The position numbers were made by a program, and so were the translations under genes. The notes below the pieces were generated by a model, which was not told where the DNA came from, ran no database searches, and saw nothing but the letters and a program-made list of their open reading frames with translations. Shown here in pieces: positions 1 through 8,224 of a stretch of DNA of 64,000 nucleotides (positions within the stretch are counted from its first letter, which is position 1; each line of letters begins with the position of its first letter). This stretch comes from Janthinobacterium silvisoli (GTDB taxonomy: Bacteria > Pseudomonadota > Gammaproteobacteria > Burkholderiales > Burkholderiaceae_D): assembly GCF_014200725.1 (NCBI RefSeq), contig NZ_JACHCL010000001.1, forward strand, positions 558,001 to 622,000, given 5' to 3'.

Positions 1-1080
1 AAGCGTGCTGCGGTGCAAGCGCGCTAAAGTGGCGTCCTGGTCGGGATGCGTGAGTCTGGCGGCATGGGCCAGGAAATAATCGAGTTCGACGGGAGACGGC
101 ATGGCCGGCGCGCAGGCGTGGCGCGAGACCACCAGCGCGCCGCAGGCGTTGGCGTAGCGGCAGCAAGCCGCATAATCTTCGCCACGCAGCCAGCCTTTCA
201 GGAAACCGGAAATAAAGGCGTCGCCCGCGCCCAGCACATTGAGCACGTCGACCCGCACGCCTGCATAGTTAAAGGCGTCGTCCAGGCTGGCGGGAATGGC
301 GGCGTCAATCACGGCACAACCGAGCGGACCACGCTTGACGACCAGGGTCGCGGCGCTGACGGCGCGCACGGCGCGCAAGGAAGCGAGGATATCGGTGCCG
401 CCACCCGCGATCATGAATTCCTCTTCCGTGCCGACGATCAAATCGAACTGCGGCAAGATGCCTTGCAGGTGGCGCGTTACACCTGCACTGGAAATAAAGC
501 GCGTCTCGCCATCGGCCTTGCCCGACAATCCCCACAGCACGGGCCGGTAATCGATATCGAGCACGGTGCGCACATTGTTGCTACGGGCCAGCACCAGCGC
601 CTGGGTACTGACGCCATGCATGGCCTCGGTAGAAAAATGCGTGCCGGTAATCAATAACGCCTTGCTGGTAGCGATAAAGTCCGCGTCCACCGAGGCGGGT
701 GCTATCGCCATGTCGGCGCAGTTCTCGCGGTAAAAAATCAGCGGAAACGTATGTTTATCCTTGATGCCCAGCATCACCAGCGCCGTCAACCGATCATGGT
801 CGATGCCCACGTGGCTGATATCGCAGCCTTCACGGGCCAGGGTATCGGTGAGGAAACGGCCCATATGGTCGTTGCCCACTTTCGACAGCATGGCCGATTT
901 CAAGCCCAGCCGGGCCGTGCCGAAAGCCACGTTGGCCGATGAGCCGCCCAGGTATTTGGCAAAACTCGTCACGTCTTCCAGCGGGCTACCGATCTGCTGT
1001 GCGTACAGGTCCACCGCGAGGCGGCCCAGGCAAATCACATCCAGCGCACGCCCGGGGGCAAATTGTGTCGTATTTTTCAT
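1..1080 (-). CDS. iolC: 5-dehydro-2-deoxygluconokinase (partial, C-terminus beyond left edge)
   Basis: Phosphorylates 5-dehydro-2-deoxy-D-gluconate in cytosolic myo-inositol breakdown. I translated 360 codons from the ATG at 1080; the frame stays open to base 1. It is a PfkB/ribokinase fold: the N-terminal GRLAVDLYAQQIG and LGGSSANVAFG motifs (residues 19-55) are typical of IolC, and the NVLGAGDAF segment (281-289) holds the GAGD anion-hole and catalytic Asp. The kinase core ends near residue 330, but the frame continues with a linker (EL.YFLAHA..). In many proteobacterial IolC proteins such a linker precedes a DUF2090 aldolase-like domain; that domain would lie outside the window. The start follows an AAGGA site inside the end of the ABC ATPase gene, 8 bp upstream, so the two are co-transcribed. 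Function is secure; the fusion is inferred. Confidence 0.9.
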   Translation of the reverse strand, partial: MKNTTQFAPGRALDVICLGRLAVDLYAQQIGSPLEDVTSFAKYLGGSSANVAFGTARLGLKSAMLSKVGNDHMGRFLTDTLAREGCDISHVGIDHDRLTALVMLGIKDKHTFPLIFYRENCADMAIAPASVDADFIATSKALLITGTHFSTEAMHGVSTQALVLARSNNVRTVLDIDYRPVLWGLSGKADGETRFISSAGVTRHLQGILPQFDLIVGTEEEFMIAGGGTDILASLRAVRAVSAATLVVKRGPLGCAVIDAAIPASLDDAFNYAGVRVDVLNVLGAGDAFISGFLKGWLRGEDYAACCRYANACGALVVSRHACAPAMPSPVELDYFLAHAARLTHPDQDATLARLHRSTL

Positions 1081-1088
1081 GGCTATCC

Positions 1089-1874
1089 TTAGATCGTGAC
1101 ACCGTCGAGTTCATTCATCAGCGTTTGCATTTCTGCACCGCCGGCCATCATGTCCAGCACTTCGTCCTTGGAAACGGTTTCCTTGGTGTAAGTGCCCAGG
1201 GACTTGCCCCGGTTCAGCAAGGTGAAGGAATCGCCTACCGGATACGCATGGTGCACATTGTGGGTAATGAAAATCACCGACAAGCCCCGTTCGCGCGCCT
1301 TGTAAATCAGTTTCAGGACATTGAACGATTGCTTGACGCCCAGCGCAGCCGTCGGTTCATCGAGGATCAGCACTCTAGCGCCGAAGTGGATCGCACGGGC
1401 AATTGCCAGGCACTGGCGCTCGCCGCCCGACATGGTGCCCACGGCCTGGTGCGGGTCGCGCACCATGATGCCCATTTCAGCCAGCTTGTCGCGCGCGGTG
1501 GTAGCGGCGTACTCCATATCCATCACGGGCAGCACACCAAACATTTTCTTGATCGGCTCGCGGCCCATGAAAAAGTTGCGCGCTACCGACAGCAAAGGCA
1601 CCAGCGCCAGATCCTGGTAGACAGTGGCCACGCCCAGGTCCAGCGCCTCTTTTGGCGAGTTAAAACTGACGGGCTGGCCATCGACCAGGTATTGCCCGGT
1701 GGTGGGACGGTGCACGCCGGCCAGGGTCTTGATCAGGGTCGACTTGCCGGCGCCGTTGTCACCCAGCAAGCAATGCACTTCACCGGGTTTCAAGCGCAAG
1801 GTGACGTTTTGCAAGGCGATCACGGAACCGAAACGTTTGCTGATATTTTCCAGCGCAAGGATGTGTTCGCTCAT
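1089..1874 (-). CDS. Sugar (probably inositol) ABC transporter ATP-binding protein
   Basis: The 261-residue ATPase energises import through the neighbouring CUT2-type permease. It has one nucleotide-binding domain: Walker [10 protein letters not shown] (near residue 39), ABC signature MSGGERQ (near 148) and Walker [13 protein letters not shown] (near 168), followed by the H-loop FITHNV. RbsA/XylG-type ATPases are usually about 500 residues with two such domains, so this is the single-domain variant found in many inositol and fructose CUT2 systems. It lies 3 bp after the permease and 8 bp before iolC, so inositol is the likely substrate. That assignment comes from context, not from substrate-binding residues. 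Confidence 0.88.
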   Translation of the reverse strand: MSEHILALENISKRFGSVIALQNVTLRLKPGEVHCLLGDNGAGKSTLIKTLAGVHRPTTGQYLVDGQPVSFNSPKEALDLGVATVYQDLALVPLLSVARNFFMGREPIKKMFGVLPVMDMEYAATTARDKLAEMGIMVRDPHQAVGTMSGGERQCLAIARAIHFGARVLILDEPTAALGVKQSFNVLKLIYKARERGLSVIFITHNVHHAYPVGDSFTLLNRGKSLGTYTKETVSKDEVLDMMAGGAEMQTLMNELDGVTI

Positions 1875-1877
1875 GGC

Positions 1878-3047
1878 TTATCTCGCTTCCGTGACACGTG
1901 CACGGATAAAGTTGTTGAACAGCACCGCGATCAGCAGCATCACGCCGAGGAAGACGCGGAACCAGTCCGAATTGATATTGGTATAAGTGATGCCGATCTG
2001 CACCACGCCGAAGATCAGCGCGCCGAAGCAGGCGCCGACCACCGAACCATAGCCGCCCGTCAACAGGGCGCCACCGATCACGGCCGCGATAATCGCTTCA
2101 AATTCCTTTTGCAAGCCACGGTCGGCAGCGGCCGAACCCACGTCAAACACTTGCAAGGTGGCAAACAGGCAGGCGCAAAACGCCGTGAAGACAAACAGCG
2201 AGACCTTGATGGTTTTCACCGGTACGCCCACATTCTTGGCGGCGTTGGCGTCGCCTCCGACGGCAAAAATCCAGTTACCGATGCGGGTGCGGGCCAGTAC
2301 AAAGCCGGCAACCAGCGCCAGCGCACCCCACCAGACGATGACCTTGGGTATGCCTTTGACCAGAGGCGCGCCATTGTCGAGCGCGGTGATCCAGCCCACC
2401 TTGGCCATCCAGGCAAACAAGGAAGTGCCCACTTCGCCATGGAACAGGGTCGTGGCCAGCCAATCGTCGGCGGCCAGCGCGCCGATGCCGCTGACGATGG
2501 TGCGGTTGGCAAACATGATCGACAAGGCCAGGGTCAAGCCGCGCAAGATGAACAGGAAAGCCAGGGTGACGATGAAGGAAGGCAAACGCGTCTTGATGAC
2601 CAGGTAGCCGTTAAGCCAGCCCAGCGCCATCGAACCGGCAAACGCAAACAAAATCGCAGCCCACACAGGCCAGTGGAAATACACGGATGGGATGGCGATC
2701 ATCATGCCGGCAAAGCCGATCATGGAGCCGATGGAGAGGTCGAATTCACCGGCAATCATCAGCACGCAGGCGCCGATGGCGATGATGCCCAGGTAGGCAG
2801 CCACTTGCGCCCAGTTGACCACGCCGTCCAGATTGAACATGCCGGAATCGCCAGCCGTCAGGATGAAGAAAGCGAAGACCAGGATGGCGCCCGAGATCGA
2901 GGCAAATTCCGGCCGGCTGAACAGGCGCTTGATCCAGCTGACCTGGCCTACCCGTTCGTCCTTGCCAGGATTGGCTGGTGGCTGGACTGGCGGCGTGCCC
3001 GCAGCGGCCACGCCGCCCTGTTCCACGCTTAATTTCACGGTACTCAT
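1878..3047 (-). CDS. Sugar (probably inositol) ABC transporter permease
   Basis: Inner-membrane permease of about 389 residues in the RbsC/BPD_transp_2 family. A proline/glycine-rich cytoplasmic tail of about 60 residues is followed by roughly ten hydrophobic segments, with the family-typical AGEFDLSIGSM loop and the later GGALLTGGYGSVVGAC segment. I chose the ATG at 3047 because a GGGAGA ribosome site sits just upstream; an in-frame start 22 codons further up has no such site. It follows the binding-protein gene after about 150 bp and precedes the ATPase by 3 bp, forming one import operon. Confidence 0.87.
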   Translation of the reverse strand: MSTVKLSVEQGGVAAAGTPPVQPPANPGKDERVGQVSWIKRLFSRPEFASISGAILVFAFFILTAGDSGMFNLDGVVNWAQVAAYLGIIAIGACVLMIAGEFDLSIGSMIGFAGMMIAIPSVYFHWPVWAAILFAFAGSMALGWLNGYLVIKTRLPSFIVTLAFLFILRGLTLALSIMFANRTIVSGIGALAADDWLATTLFHGEVGTSLFAWMAKVGWITALDNGAPLVKGIPKVIVWWGALALVAGFVLARTRIGNWIFAVGGDANAAKNVGVPVKTIKVSLFVFTAFCACLFATLQVFDVGSAAADRGLQKEFEAIIAAVIGGALLTGGYGSVVGACFGALIFGVVQIGITYTNINSDWFRVFLGVMLLIAVLFNNFIRARVTEAR

Positions 3048-3098
3048 ACTATGTCTCCCTTGTTTTATAGCAAGCTGCCAGCCTGGCAAGTAGGAAAT

Positions 3099-3118
3099 CG
3101 CGGGCGGCAGCACCCGCG
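3099..3118 (-). promoter_or_regulatory. Intercistronic hairpin between binding protein and permease
   Basis: CGCGGG (3099-3104) and CCCGCG (3113-3118) pair across an 8-base loop in the 151-bp gap after the binding-protein gene. No T-run follows on the minus strand, so it is not a classic terminator. Such hairpins often stabilise the binding-protein message relative to the downstream membrane genes; that role is inferred. Confidence 0.35.
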
Positions 3119-3198
3119 CGCCGGCAGAACTGGCCTGCGCGCGGGTACAACGTCGTTACTGCAATGAATGGAAAGTAAAAGCCTGGATGCTTGGCCGA

Positions 3199-4245
3199 TT
3201 AGCGGAATTGGCCGGCGTACTTCTCGACCTTGGCAATATTGTCCTTGGTCACATAACCAGGACCGGAACCGATATGGCGGGGGCCATACGATGGCGCCAG
3301 GCCGTATTCCGCCAGGCGTGCCTTGAACTTGGGATTGTTCATCAGTTTTTCACGCACCTTGGCCAGGTCGGTGGTCTTGTCCTGTTTCATGATGGCCAGC
3401 ACGGCGACCGGGATATAGCCTTGCAGATAGGGCTGCTGGTCGATGGCGAACTGGATGCTGCCATCCTTGATGCCTTTCGAAATGTCATCGGACAAATCAA
3501 AGGTGGCGAACCAGATCTTGCCTTTCAGTCCCATTTTTTCCAATGCTTTCAGGGAAGAATGGGCCGAGGTGGGGCCCAGCGCCAGTACGGCCTGGGTTTT
3601 CGGGTTGTTGCGCAGGTAGGCGCTGAGTTTACTTTCGATGGTGGTCGGATCTTCGCCCACATCCAGGGTGGCAGCCTTGAAGTCGACGCCAATCGCTTCG
3701 GCAAAGCCACGGCAACGCTCGAACGACGATGGATTGGTGGCGTAATGGTTCACGCACACAAACGATTTGATGCCGGCCGCCTTGGCTTTTTCGCCAGCGC
3801 CCTTGCCTGCCTCGTATTCAGGCTGGCCCACGTGCATCACGGCGCCCAATTGCTCGCTTTGCGCCAGGGTGCCCGAGTTGATCGTAATGAAAGGAATCTT
3901 TTTGGCGGCTACCAGGCCCAGCGGCTTTTGCAGCACGCTGAAGTCGGCGATGCTGACGATTACGCCGTCATAGTTGCGGGCCGCCGCCTGCTCGACCAGG
4001 CGCGCCATGTCGGCCAAGTCGCCATTCGGTGGATTGCGGTAGTCGACGGTGACGTTGAAATCTTCACCAGCTTGCTTGACGGAATTTTTGATGGTGTTCC
4101 ACCAGGAATCAGAATCGGGCGCATGGCTGATCAGCACGAATTTTTCACCGGCCGCGTGGCTGGTGCCCATGCCCAGGGTCAAGCCCAGACCCAGGCTCAG
4201 GATGGCTAGACTCTTGAGTATTCCCTTACGCTTATTGCTTTGCAT
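3199..4245 (-). CDS. Periplasmic sugar-binding protein of the inositol ABC transporter
   Basis: A 348-residue periplasmic binding protein (Peripla_BP_4, ribose/galactose-binding class). The N-terminus MQSNKRKG plus a hydrophobic stretch ending at SHAA is a Sec signal peptide of about 31 residues. The mature protein shows the type I fold pattern: SDSWWNTIKNSVKQAGEDFNV, YDGVIVSI, KIPFITINSG and a late AIDQQPYLQGYIPV hinge segment. It is the first gene of the import operon, with a strong AAGGAG site before the ATG at 4245. Inositol is the probable ligand because iolC, iolG and an RpiR regulator surround it; other sugars or polyols are not excluded. Confidence 0.87.
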   Translation of the reverse strand: MQSNKRKGILKSLAILSLGLGLTLGMGTSHAAGEKFVLISHAPDSDSWWNTIKNSVKQAGEDFNVTVDYRNPPNGDLADMARLVEQAAARNYDGVIVSIADFSVLQKPLGLVAAKKIPFITINSGTLAQSEQLGAVMHVGQPEYEAGKGAGEKAKAAGIKSFVCVNHYATNPSSFERCRGFAEAIGVDFKAATLDVGEDPTTIESKLSAYLRNNPKTQAVLALGPTSAHSSLKALEKMGLKGKIWFATFDLSDDISKGIKDGSIQFAIDQQPYLQGYIPVAVLAIMKQDKTTDLAKVREKLMNNPKFKARLAEYGLAPSYGPRHIGSGPGYVTKDNIAKVEKYAGQFR

Positions 4246-4391
4246 GAATGTCTCCTTGAAGGATTAATTTTTATAGTTGCCAGCTTTATAGCGTGTCACC
4301 GGAGGCGCCAAAAAAGCCGGCAAGACCGATGCACTGCGCACAGCTTAGGCCACAAAAAAAACAAATGCAATGAAATTTTCAAAAAAAATTT

Positions 4392-4413
4392 AAATAGAAA
4401 ATCGTTTCTATTT
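4392..4413. promoter_or_regulatory. Palindromic operator in the iol divergent promoter region
   Basis: Perfect inverted repeat: AAATAGAAA (4392-4400), spacer ATCG, TTTCTATTT (4405-4413). It lies between the divergent transporter and rpiR-iolG arms, and its right arm covers the -35 region of the rpiR promoter. RpiR-type inositol regulators bind inverted GAA/TTC-type repeats in other proteobacteria, so this is the best candidate site for the adjacent regulator. Binding is inferred. Confidence 0.6.
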
Positions 4414-4433
4414 TTAAAATTCGCTCCTATAAT
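4405..4433 (+). promoter_or_regulatory. Candidate sigma-70 promoter for rpiR-iolG
   Basis: A perfect -10 TATAAT (4428-4433) lies 17 bp after a weak -35 TTTCTA (4405-4410). The -35 is the right half of the palindrome at 4392-4413, so a bound repressor would block polymerase. The rpiR start codon is about 60 bp downstream. Confidence 0.55.
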
Positions 4434-4495
4434 TCTCGCCAGAACCGGCCGCATCTCACCATCCATCGCGGCCCCGCAAGCACAAAGGAAGAACC

Positions 4496-5362
4496 ATGGC
4501 AGCAACCGCCCCCATCGAACAATTGATGCAGCATATCGCCGCCGAATACGACAGCCTGTCGCGCCAATTGAAGGTCATCGCGCAATACATCGAGAAGCAC
4601 CGTGCCAGCCTGATGCTCGAACGCATCAGCGACATCGCCGCCGCCTGCGACGTGCAGCCCTCGGCCATCGTGCGCTTTGCGCAGCGCTTCGGTTATTCGG
4701 GATTTTCCGAAATGCAGGATGTGTTCCGCCAGGCGTATACCGACCAGGCCGGCGCCACGCCCGATTACCAGCAGCGCATCCGCAAGCTCATTTCCACCCG
4801 TGACGCGGCGCTCAGCGTGGGCGATTTGACGCGCGAATTCATCGGCGCCAGCAGCACCGGCCTCGATGACCTGGGCGCCAGCCTCGATGACGCGCAGCTG
4901 GAAGCGGCCGTCAACCTGCTGCTGAAAGCAGAAAACATTTACGTGATCGGCGTGCGCCGCTCATTTCCGATCGCCTCTTACATCGCCTACGCCCTCGAAC
5001 ACACGGACAAGCGCGCCCACCTGGTTTCCGGCCTGGGCGGCATGCACCGCGAGCAGATGCGCAGCATACGTCCCCGCGATGTGGCGATCGCCATCAGTTT
5101 CTCGCCTTACGGCAAGGAAACCCAGCAGTGCATCAAGGTGGCGCAAGACAAGGGCGCCAAAGTCCTGGTGATTACCGACAGCAAGCTCGCGCCACTGGCG
5201 CGCAGCGCCGACGCGCTGTTGACCGTCACCGAGGGCAGCGCCTTCGCCTTCCGTTCGCTGACCAGCACCATCTGCCTGTGCCAGGCGCTATTCATCGCGC
5301 TGGCCTACAAACTAGAGCTCGACATCGAAGAAATCCATCACCCAGGAGAACATGATGATTGA
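4496..5362 (+). CDS. RpiR-family transcriptional regulator of inositol genes
   Basis: A 288-residue regulator of the MurR/RpiR family. An N-terminal HTH_6 domain (about residues 8-80, with ISDIAAACDVQPSAIVRFAQRFGYSGF as the helix-turn-helix) is joined to a C-terminal SIS sugar-phosphate-binding domain (about 125-260, with NIYVIGVRRS and AIAISFSPYGKET). It overlaps iolG by 11 bp and is divergent from the inositol transporter, so it most likely senses an inositol-derived phosphate and controls both arms. The ATG follows an AAGGAAG site. The role is inferred from family and position. Confidence 0.87.
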   Translation: MAATAPIEQLMQHIAAEYDSLSRQLKVIAQYIEKHRASLMLERISDIAAACDVQPSAIVRFAQRFGYSGFSEMQDVFRQAYTDQAGATPDYQQRIRKLISTRDAALSVGDLTREFIGASSTGLDDLGASLDDAQLEAAVNLLLKAENIYVIGVRRSFPIASYIAYALEHTDKRAHLVSGLGGMHREQMRSIRPRDVAIAISFSPYGKETQQCIKVAQDKGAKVLVITDSKLAPLARSADALLTVTEGSAFAFRSLTSTICLCQALFIALAYKLELDIEEIHHPGEHDD

Positions 5363-6341
5363 AGTAGCATTGTTTGGCGCCGGACGTATCGGCAAGATCC
5401 ACGCGGCCAACCTGGCTGCCCAGCCCGGCGTACGGTTCAAATACGTGGTTGACGTGAACCAGGAGGCAGCGAGCACGCTGGCCGCCCAGCATGGCGGCAG
5501 CAGCGCCAGCATAGAAACGGCGCTGGCGGACCCGGCCATCAAAGCGGTGGTGATTGCATCGAGTACCGACACGCATGCGGACCTGATCCTGCGTTCGGCC
5601 GCGGCCGGCAAAGCCATCTTTTGTGAAAAACCGGTCGACCTGACAATCGACCGGGCGCGCGCCTGCGCCGCTGCCGTCAAGGAAGCGAATGTGTTGTGCA
5701 TGCTGGGCTTCCAGCGCCGCTACGATCCGACCTTTGCTGCCGTCAAGCGGCGCATTGAGGCCGGTGAAATCGGCACGCCGGAAATGCTGGTCGTCACCAG
5801 CCGCGACCCTGGCCCACCACCTGTCAGCTATATCAAGGTATCGGGCGGCATCTTCAAGGATATGCTGATACACGATTTCGATATCTTCCGCTGGATACTC
5901 GACGATGAAGCCGTCAGCGTGCACGCTACGGGCAGTTGCCTGGTGGACCCGGCGATTGCCGAAGCTGGCGACCTGGACAGCACAGTCGTGACCATCCGCA
6001 CGGCCAAGGGCCGCTTGTGCCAGATCAATACCACGCGCCGCGCCGCCTACGGCTACGACCAGCGTTTCGAAGTGCTGGGCAGCAAAGGCATGCTGCAAGC
6101 AGGCAACCATAAACCGACCGAAGTGACCGCTTACGGCGTCGACAACGTCAGCGTGGACAAACCGGAAGATTTTTTCCTGGAACGCTACCGGGTCGCCTAC
6201 GCGCAGGAAATGGCGCACTTCTTTGACGCCCTCACCAATGGCACGCCGCTGCGCACCACCGTGCACGATGGCTTGAAGGCGCTGGAACTGGCGGAAGCGG
6301 CCACGATATCGTGGCGTGAACAACGTGTCGTGAACCTGTAA
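5352..6341 (+). CDS. iolG: myo-inositol 2-dehydrogenase
   Basis: Oxidises myo-inositol to scyllo-inosose with NAD+, the first step of inositol catabolism. The 329-residue protein has the Gfo/Idh/MocA layout: N-terminal Rossmann motif GAGRIGKIHAANL (8-20), the EKPVDL motif carrying the conserved active-site Lys (near 96), GFQRRYDPTF (near 118) and HDFDIFRW (near 174), the last typical of IolG. Length and motifs are complete. The start codon lies inside the end of rpiR (an 11-bp overlap) with a GGAG site within rpiR, so the two are translationally linked. Confidence 0.9.
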   Translation: MMIEVALFGAGRIGKIHAANLAAQPGVRFKYVVDVNQEAASTLAAQHGGSSASIETALADPAIKAVVIASSTDTHADLILRSAAAGKAIFCEKPVDLTIDRARACAAAVKEANVLCMLGFQRRYDPTFAAVKRRIEAGEIGTPEMLVVTSRDPGPPPVSYIKVSGGIFKDMLIHDFDIFRWILDDEAVSVHATGSCLVDPAIAEAGDLDSTVVTIRTAKGRLCQINTTRRAAYGYDQRFEVLGSKGMLQAGNHKPTEVTAYGVDNVSVDKPEDFFLERYRVAYAQEMAHFFDALTNGTPLRTTVHDGLKALELAEAATISWREQRVVNL

Positions 6342-6370
6342 AAACACAAGAAAAATACTGGAGACACAGC

Positions 6371-7393
6371 ATGTCATTACCGAAATTACGCATAGGCATC
6401 GCCGGCCTGGGCCGGCTGGGCCAGCGCCATGCCATCAACCTGGTGCAGCGCGTGCCGAACGCCGAAGTGGTCGCCGCCTGCAGCCCCGTACCCGCCGAAC
6501 TGGACTGGGCCGCCAGCCAGCTGGGCATCACCAGCGGCTATGCCGATTACGACACCCTGCTGGCCCACCCCGGCCTGGACGCCGTCTTTCTCGTCACGCC
6601 CACCTCGCTGCACGCGGAGCAGATCATCGCCGCCCTGCGCGCCGGCAAACATGTGTTTTGCGAAAAGCCGCTGTCGCTGGACCTGGCCGATTGCCTGAAG
6701 GTGGAAGCGGAAGCGGCGCGCCACCCGCAGCTGGCCACCATGATTGGCTTCGTGCGCCGCTTTGACGCCAGCTACCACGATGCGCAGCAAAAAATCGCCC
6801 AGGGCATGATCGGCAAACCGTATCTGGTGCGCTCGCAAACTTGCGACCAGAACGACCCCAGCGGCGCCTTCATGCGCTTCGCCCCCACCAGCGGCGGCAT
6901 CTTCCTCGATTGCAGCGTGCACGATATCGACCTGGCGCGCTGGCTGCTGGGCAATCCCGTACCGAGCCGCATTTACGCGACGGGCACGAATGCCATCCAT
7001 ACGGGTTTGCAAGCTTTTGGCGATGTCGACAATGGCCTGGCCACGGTGGAATTTTCCGATGGCAGCATGGCTACTTTCATGGCCTCGCGCACCATGGCGC
7101 ATGGCCATGAAACCTTGACGGAAGTATTTGGTACGCAAGGACGCTTGACGGTCGGCAGCAATCCGCGCCTGAACCGGGTCGATATTGCAGATGTCCATGG
7201 CGTACGCAATAAATGCACGCCCGACTTCTACGCCCGCTTCGCCGACGCCTTTCTGATCGAGGCCCAGGAATTCACGGACGCCGCGCTGGGCAAGCGCCAG
7301 CTATCGCTGACCTTGCACGATGCAACGGAAGCCACCCGCATCGGCCTGGCCATGACGCAAGCCATGCGCGAGCGGCGCATCATCGAGTTTTAA
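6371..7393 (+). CDS. Second Gfo/Idh/MocA oxidoreductase, inositol dehydrogenase-like
   Basis: A 340-residue paralogue of iolG, 29 bp downstream, with a good GGAGA site. It has the Rossmann motif GIAGLGRLGQRHAINL (about 9-24), EKPLSLDLAD (near 98), GFVRRFDASY (near 125) and SVHDIDLARWLL (near 180), so the cofactor and catalytic motifs are intact. Paired inositol dehydrogenases in one operon often divide myo- and scyllo- or D-chiro-inositol between them. Which isomer this one takes cannot be read from sequence. Its stop overlaps the stop of the convergent antitoxin gene. Confidence 0.83.
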   Translation: MSLPKLRIGIAGLGRLGQRHAINLVQRVPNAEVVAACSPVPAELDWAASQLGITSGYADYDTLLAHPGLDAVFLVTPTSLHAEQIIAALRAGKHVFCEKPLSLDLADCLKVEAEAARHPQLATMIGFVRRFDASYHDAQQKIAQGMIGKPYLVRSQTCDQNDPSGAFMRFAPTSGGIFLDCSVHDIDLARWLLGNPVPSRIYATGTNAIHTGLQAFGDVDNGLATVEFSDGSMATFMASRTMAHGHETLTEVFGTQGRLTVGSNPRLNRVDIADVHGVRNKCTPDFYARFADAFLIEAQEFTDAALGKRQLSLTLHDATEATRIGLAMTQAMRERRIIEF

Positions 7394-7704
7394 GCTGCCG
7401 AGGCCGCCTGGGGCTGCGCCGGCTGCACGGCCAGGCGCAGACCCATGGCGCGCAGGATCGCCGTGATGGTGGTCAAAGACGGATTGCCCTCGCTGGATAA
7501 GGTGCGGTACAGCTGGGTGGAATTGAGCCCCGCCGCTTCCGCTACCGCTTGCACGCCGCCAAAGGCAGTGGTGAGCTGGCGCAGCACGATCAGCAGTTCG
7601 GCGTGTTCGCCATCCATCAGGATGTTGTTGATCAGTTCGACGGCGAAAGCGGGATCGTCGTGGTACAGCTCAGCCATCGCCTCGTCATGCCCTCTGTCTC
7701 TCAT
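7390..7704 (-). CDS. Antitoxin of a HigA-like toxin-antitoxin pair (XRE-type HTH)
   Basis: A 104-residue protein of the putative addiction-module antidote family (COG3636 type). The core, about residues 10-95, reads DPAFAVELINNILMDGEH, then AFGGVQAVAEAAGLNSTQLYRTLSSEGNPSLTTITAIL, an XRE-like helix-turn-helix. A GGAGAGGGA site precedes the ATG at 7704. It overlaps the upstream toxin gene by 20 bp, in the toxin-first order usual for this family. Its TAA overlaps the TAA of the facing inositol dehydrogenase gene. It would bind the toxin and repress the operon. Confidence 0.82.
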   Translation of the reverse strand: MRDRGHDEAMAELYHDDPAFAVELINNILMDGEHAELLIVLRQLTTAFGGVQAVAEAAGLNSTQLYRTLSSEGNPSLTTITAILRAMGLRLAVQPAQPQAASAA

Positions 7705-8023
7705 GTTCCCTCTCCTTCCAGTCCCGCCAGTACAGGCAAGCCTGATCGATATCGTGTGATTGTGTGCGCTTGTCTCCAGCGCACAGCAATAAAATCAGGT
7801 GTGGACCGGACAGCGCGTAATACACGCGATAACCGGGCCCCACATCGATGCGCAATTCCCAAACGCCATCGCGGCAAAAACAATGGTCACCCAGGTTGCC
7901 CGTTGCGACGCGCAACATGCGCCGGATAACGGCAAGGCGGGCAGTGCTGTCGCGTTGGCGCCGCAACCAGTCCGCATACATGTCCTTGCCGCTATGGTTC
8001 AGATAATGACGGAGCTGATACAC
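7685..8023 (-). CDS. RelE/HigB-like toxin, addiction-module killer family
   Basis: A ParE/RelE-fold toxin of the COG3657 type, likely a ribosome-dependent mRNA interferase or similar growth inhibitor. Visible family landmarks are FADWL-like YADWLRRQRDSTARLAVIRRMLRVATGNLGD, then GVWELRIDVGPGYRVYYAL and LLLCAGDKRTQSHDI, which match the conserved core. I place the start at a GTG (8023), since family members begin just before the equivalent of YQLRHYL; an ATG at 8050 would add nine residues without a better ribosome site. It overlaps the antitoxin gene by 20 bp. All core segments are present, so it is probably functional. Confidence 0.8.
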   Translation of the reverse strand: MYQLRHYLNHSGKDMYADWLRRQRDSTARLAVIRRMLRVATGNLGDHCFCRDGVWELRIDVGPGYRVYYALSGPHLILLLCAGDKRTQSHDIDQACLYWRDWKEREHERQRA

Positions 8024-8224
8024 AATATTCGTCCATAAACGAGAAAACATCAAGGAGAAAATACATCAATCAGATGCAGATCCCATCTTGCAGCCAAATA
8101 GCTCGCCATGGCAGAGAAGACGGCGCACAGCTGATCCATATCAAGGTGCTCAGACACAATATCTGCATGGCAAGCACTGCCCGTTTCCACAGTGTTCTAT
8201 ACTGTCTGGGCCGCCAGCGCCAGC

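Noticed and set aside
939..3032. Long open plus-strand frame (697 codons) opposite the inositol transporter genes
   Set aside because: It lies antisense to the ABC ATPase and permease, which have clear motifs. Its composition (His/Gln/Arg-rich, no domains) is typical of a GC-rich shadow frame.
7685..8191. Mobile element carrying the toxin-antitoxin pair
   Set aside because: No transposase, integrase, flanking direct repeats or att-like duplication is visible.
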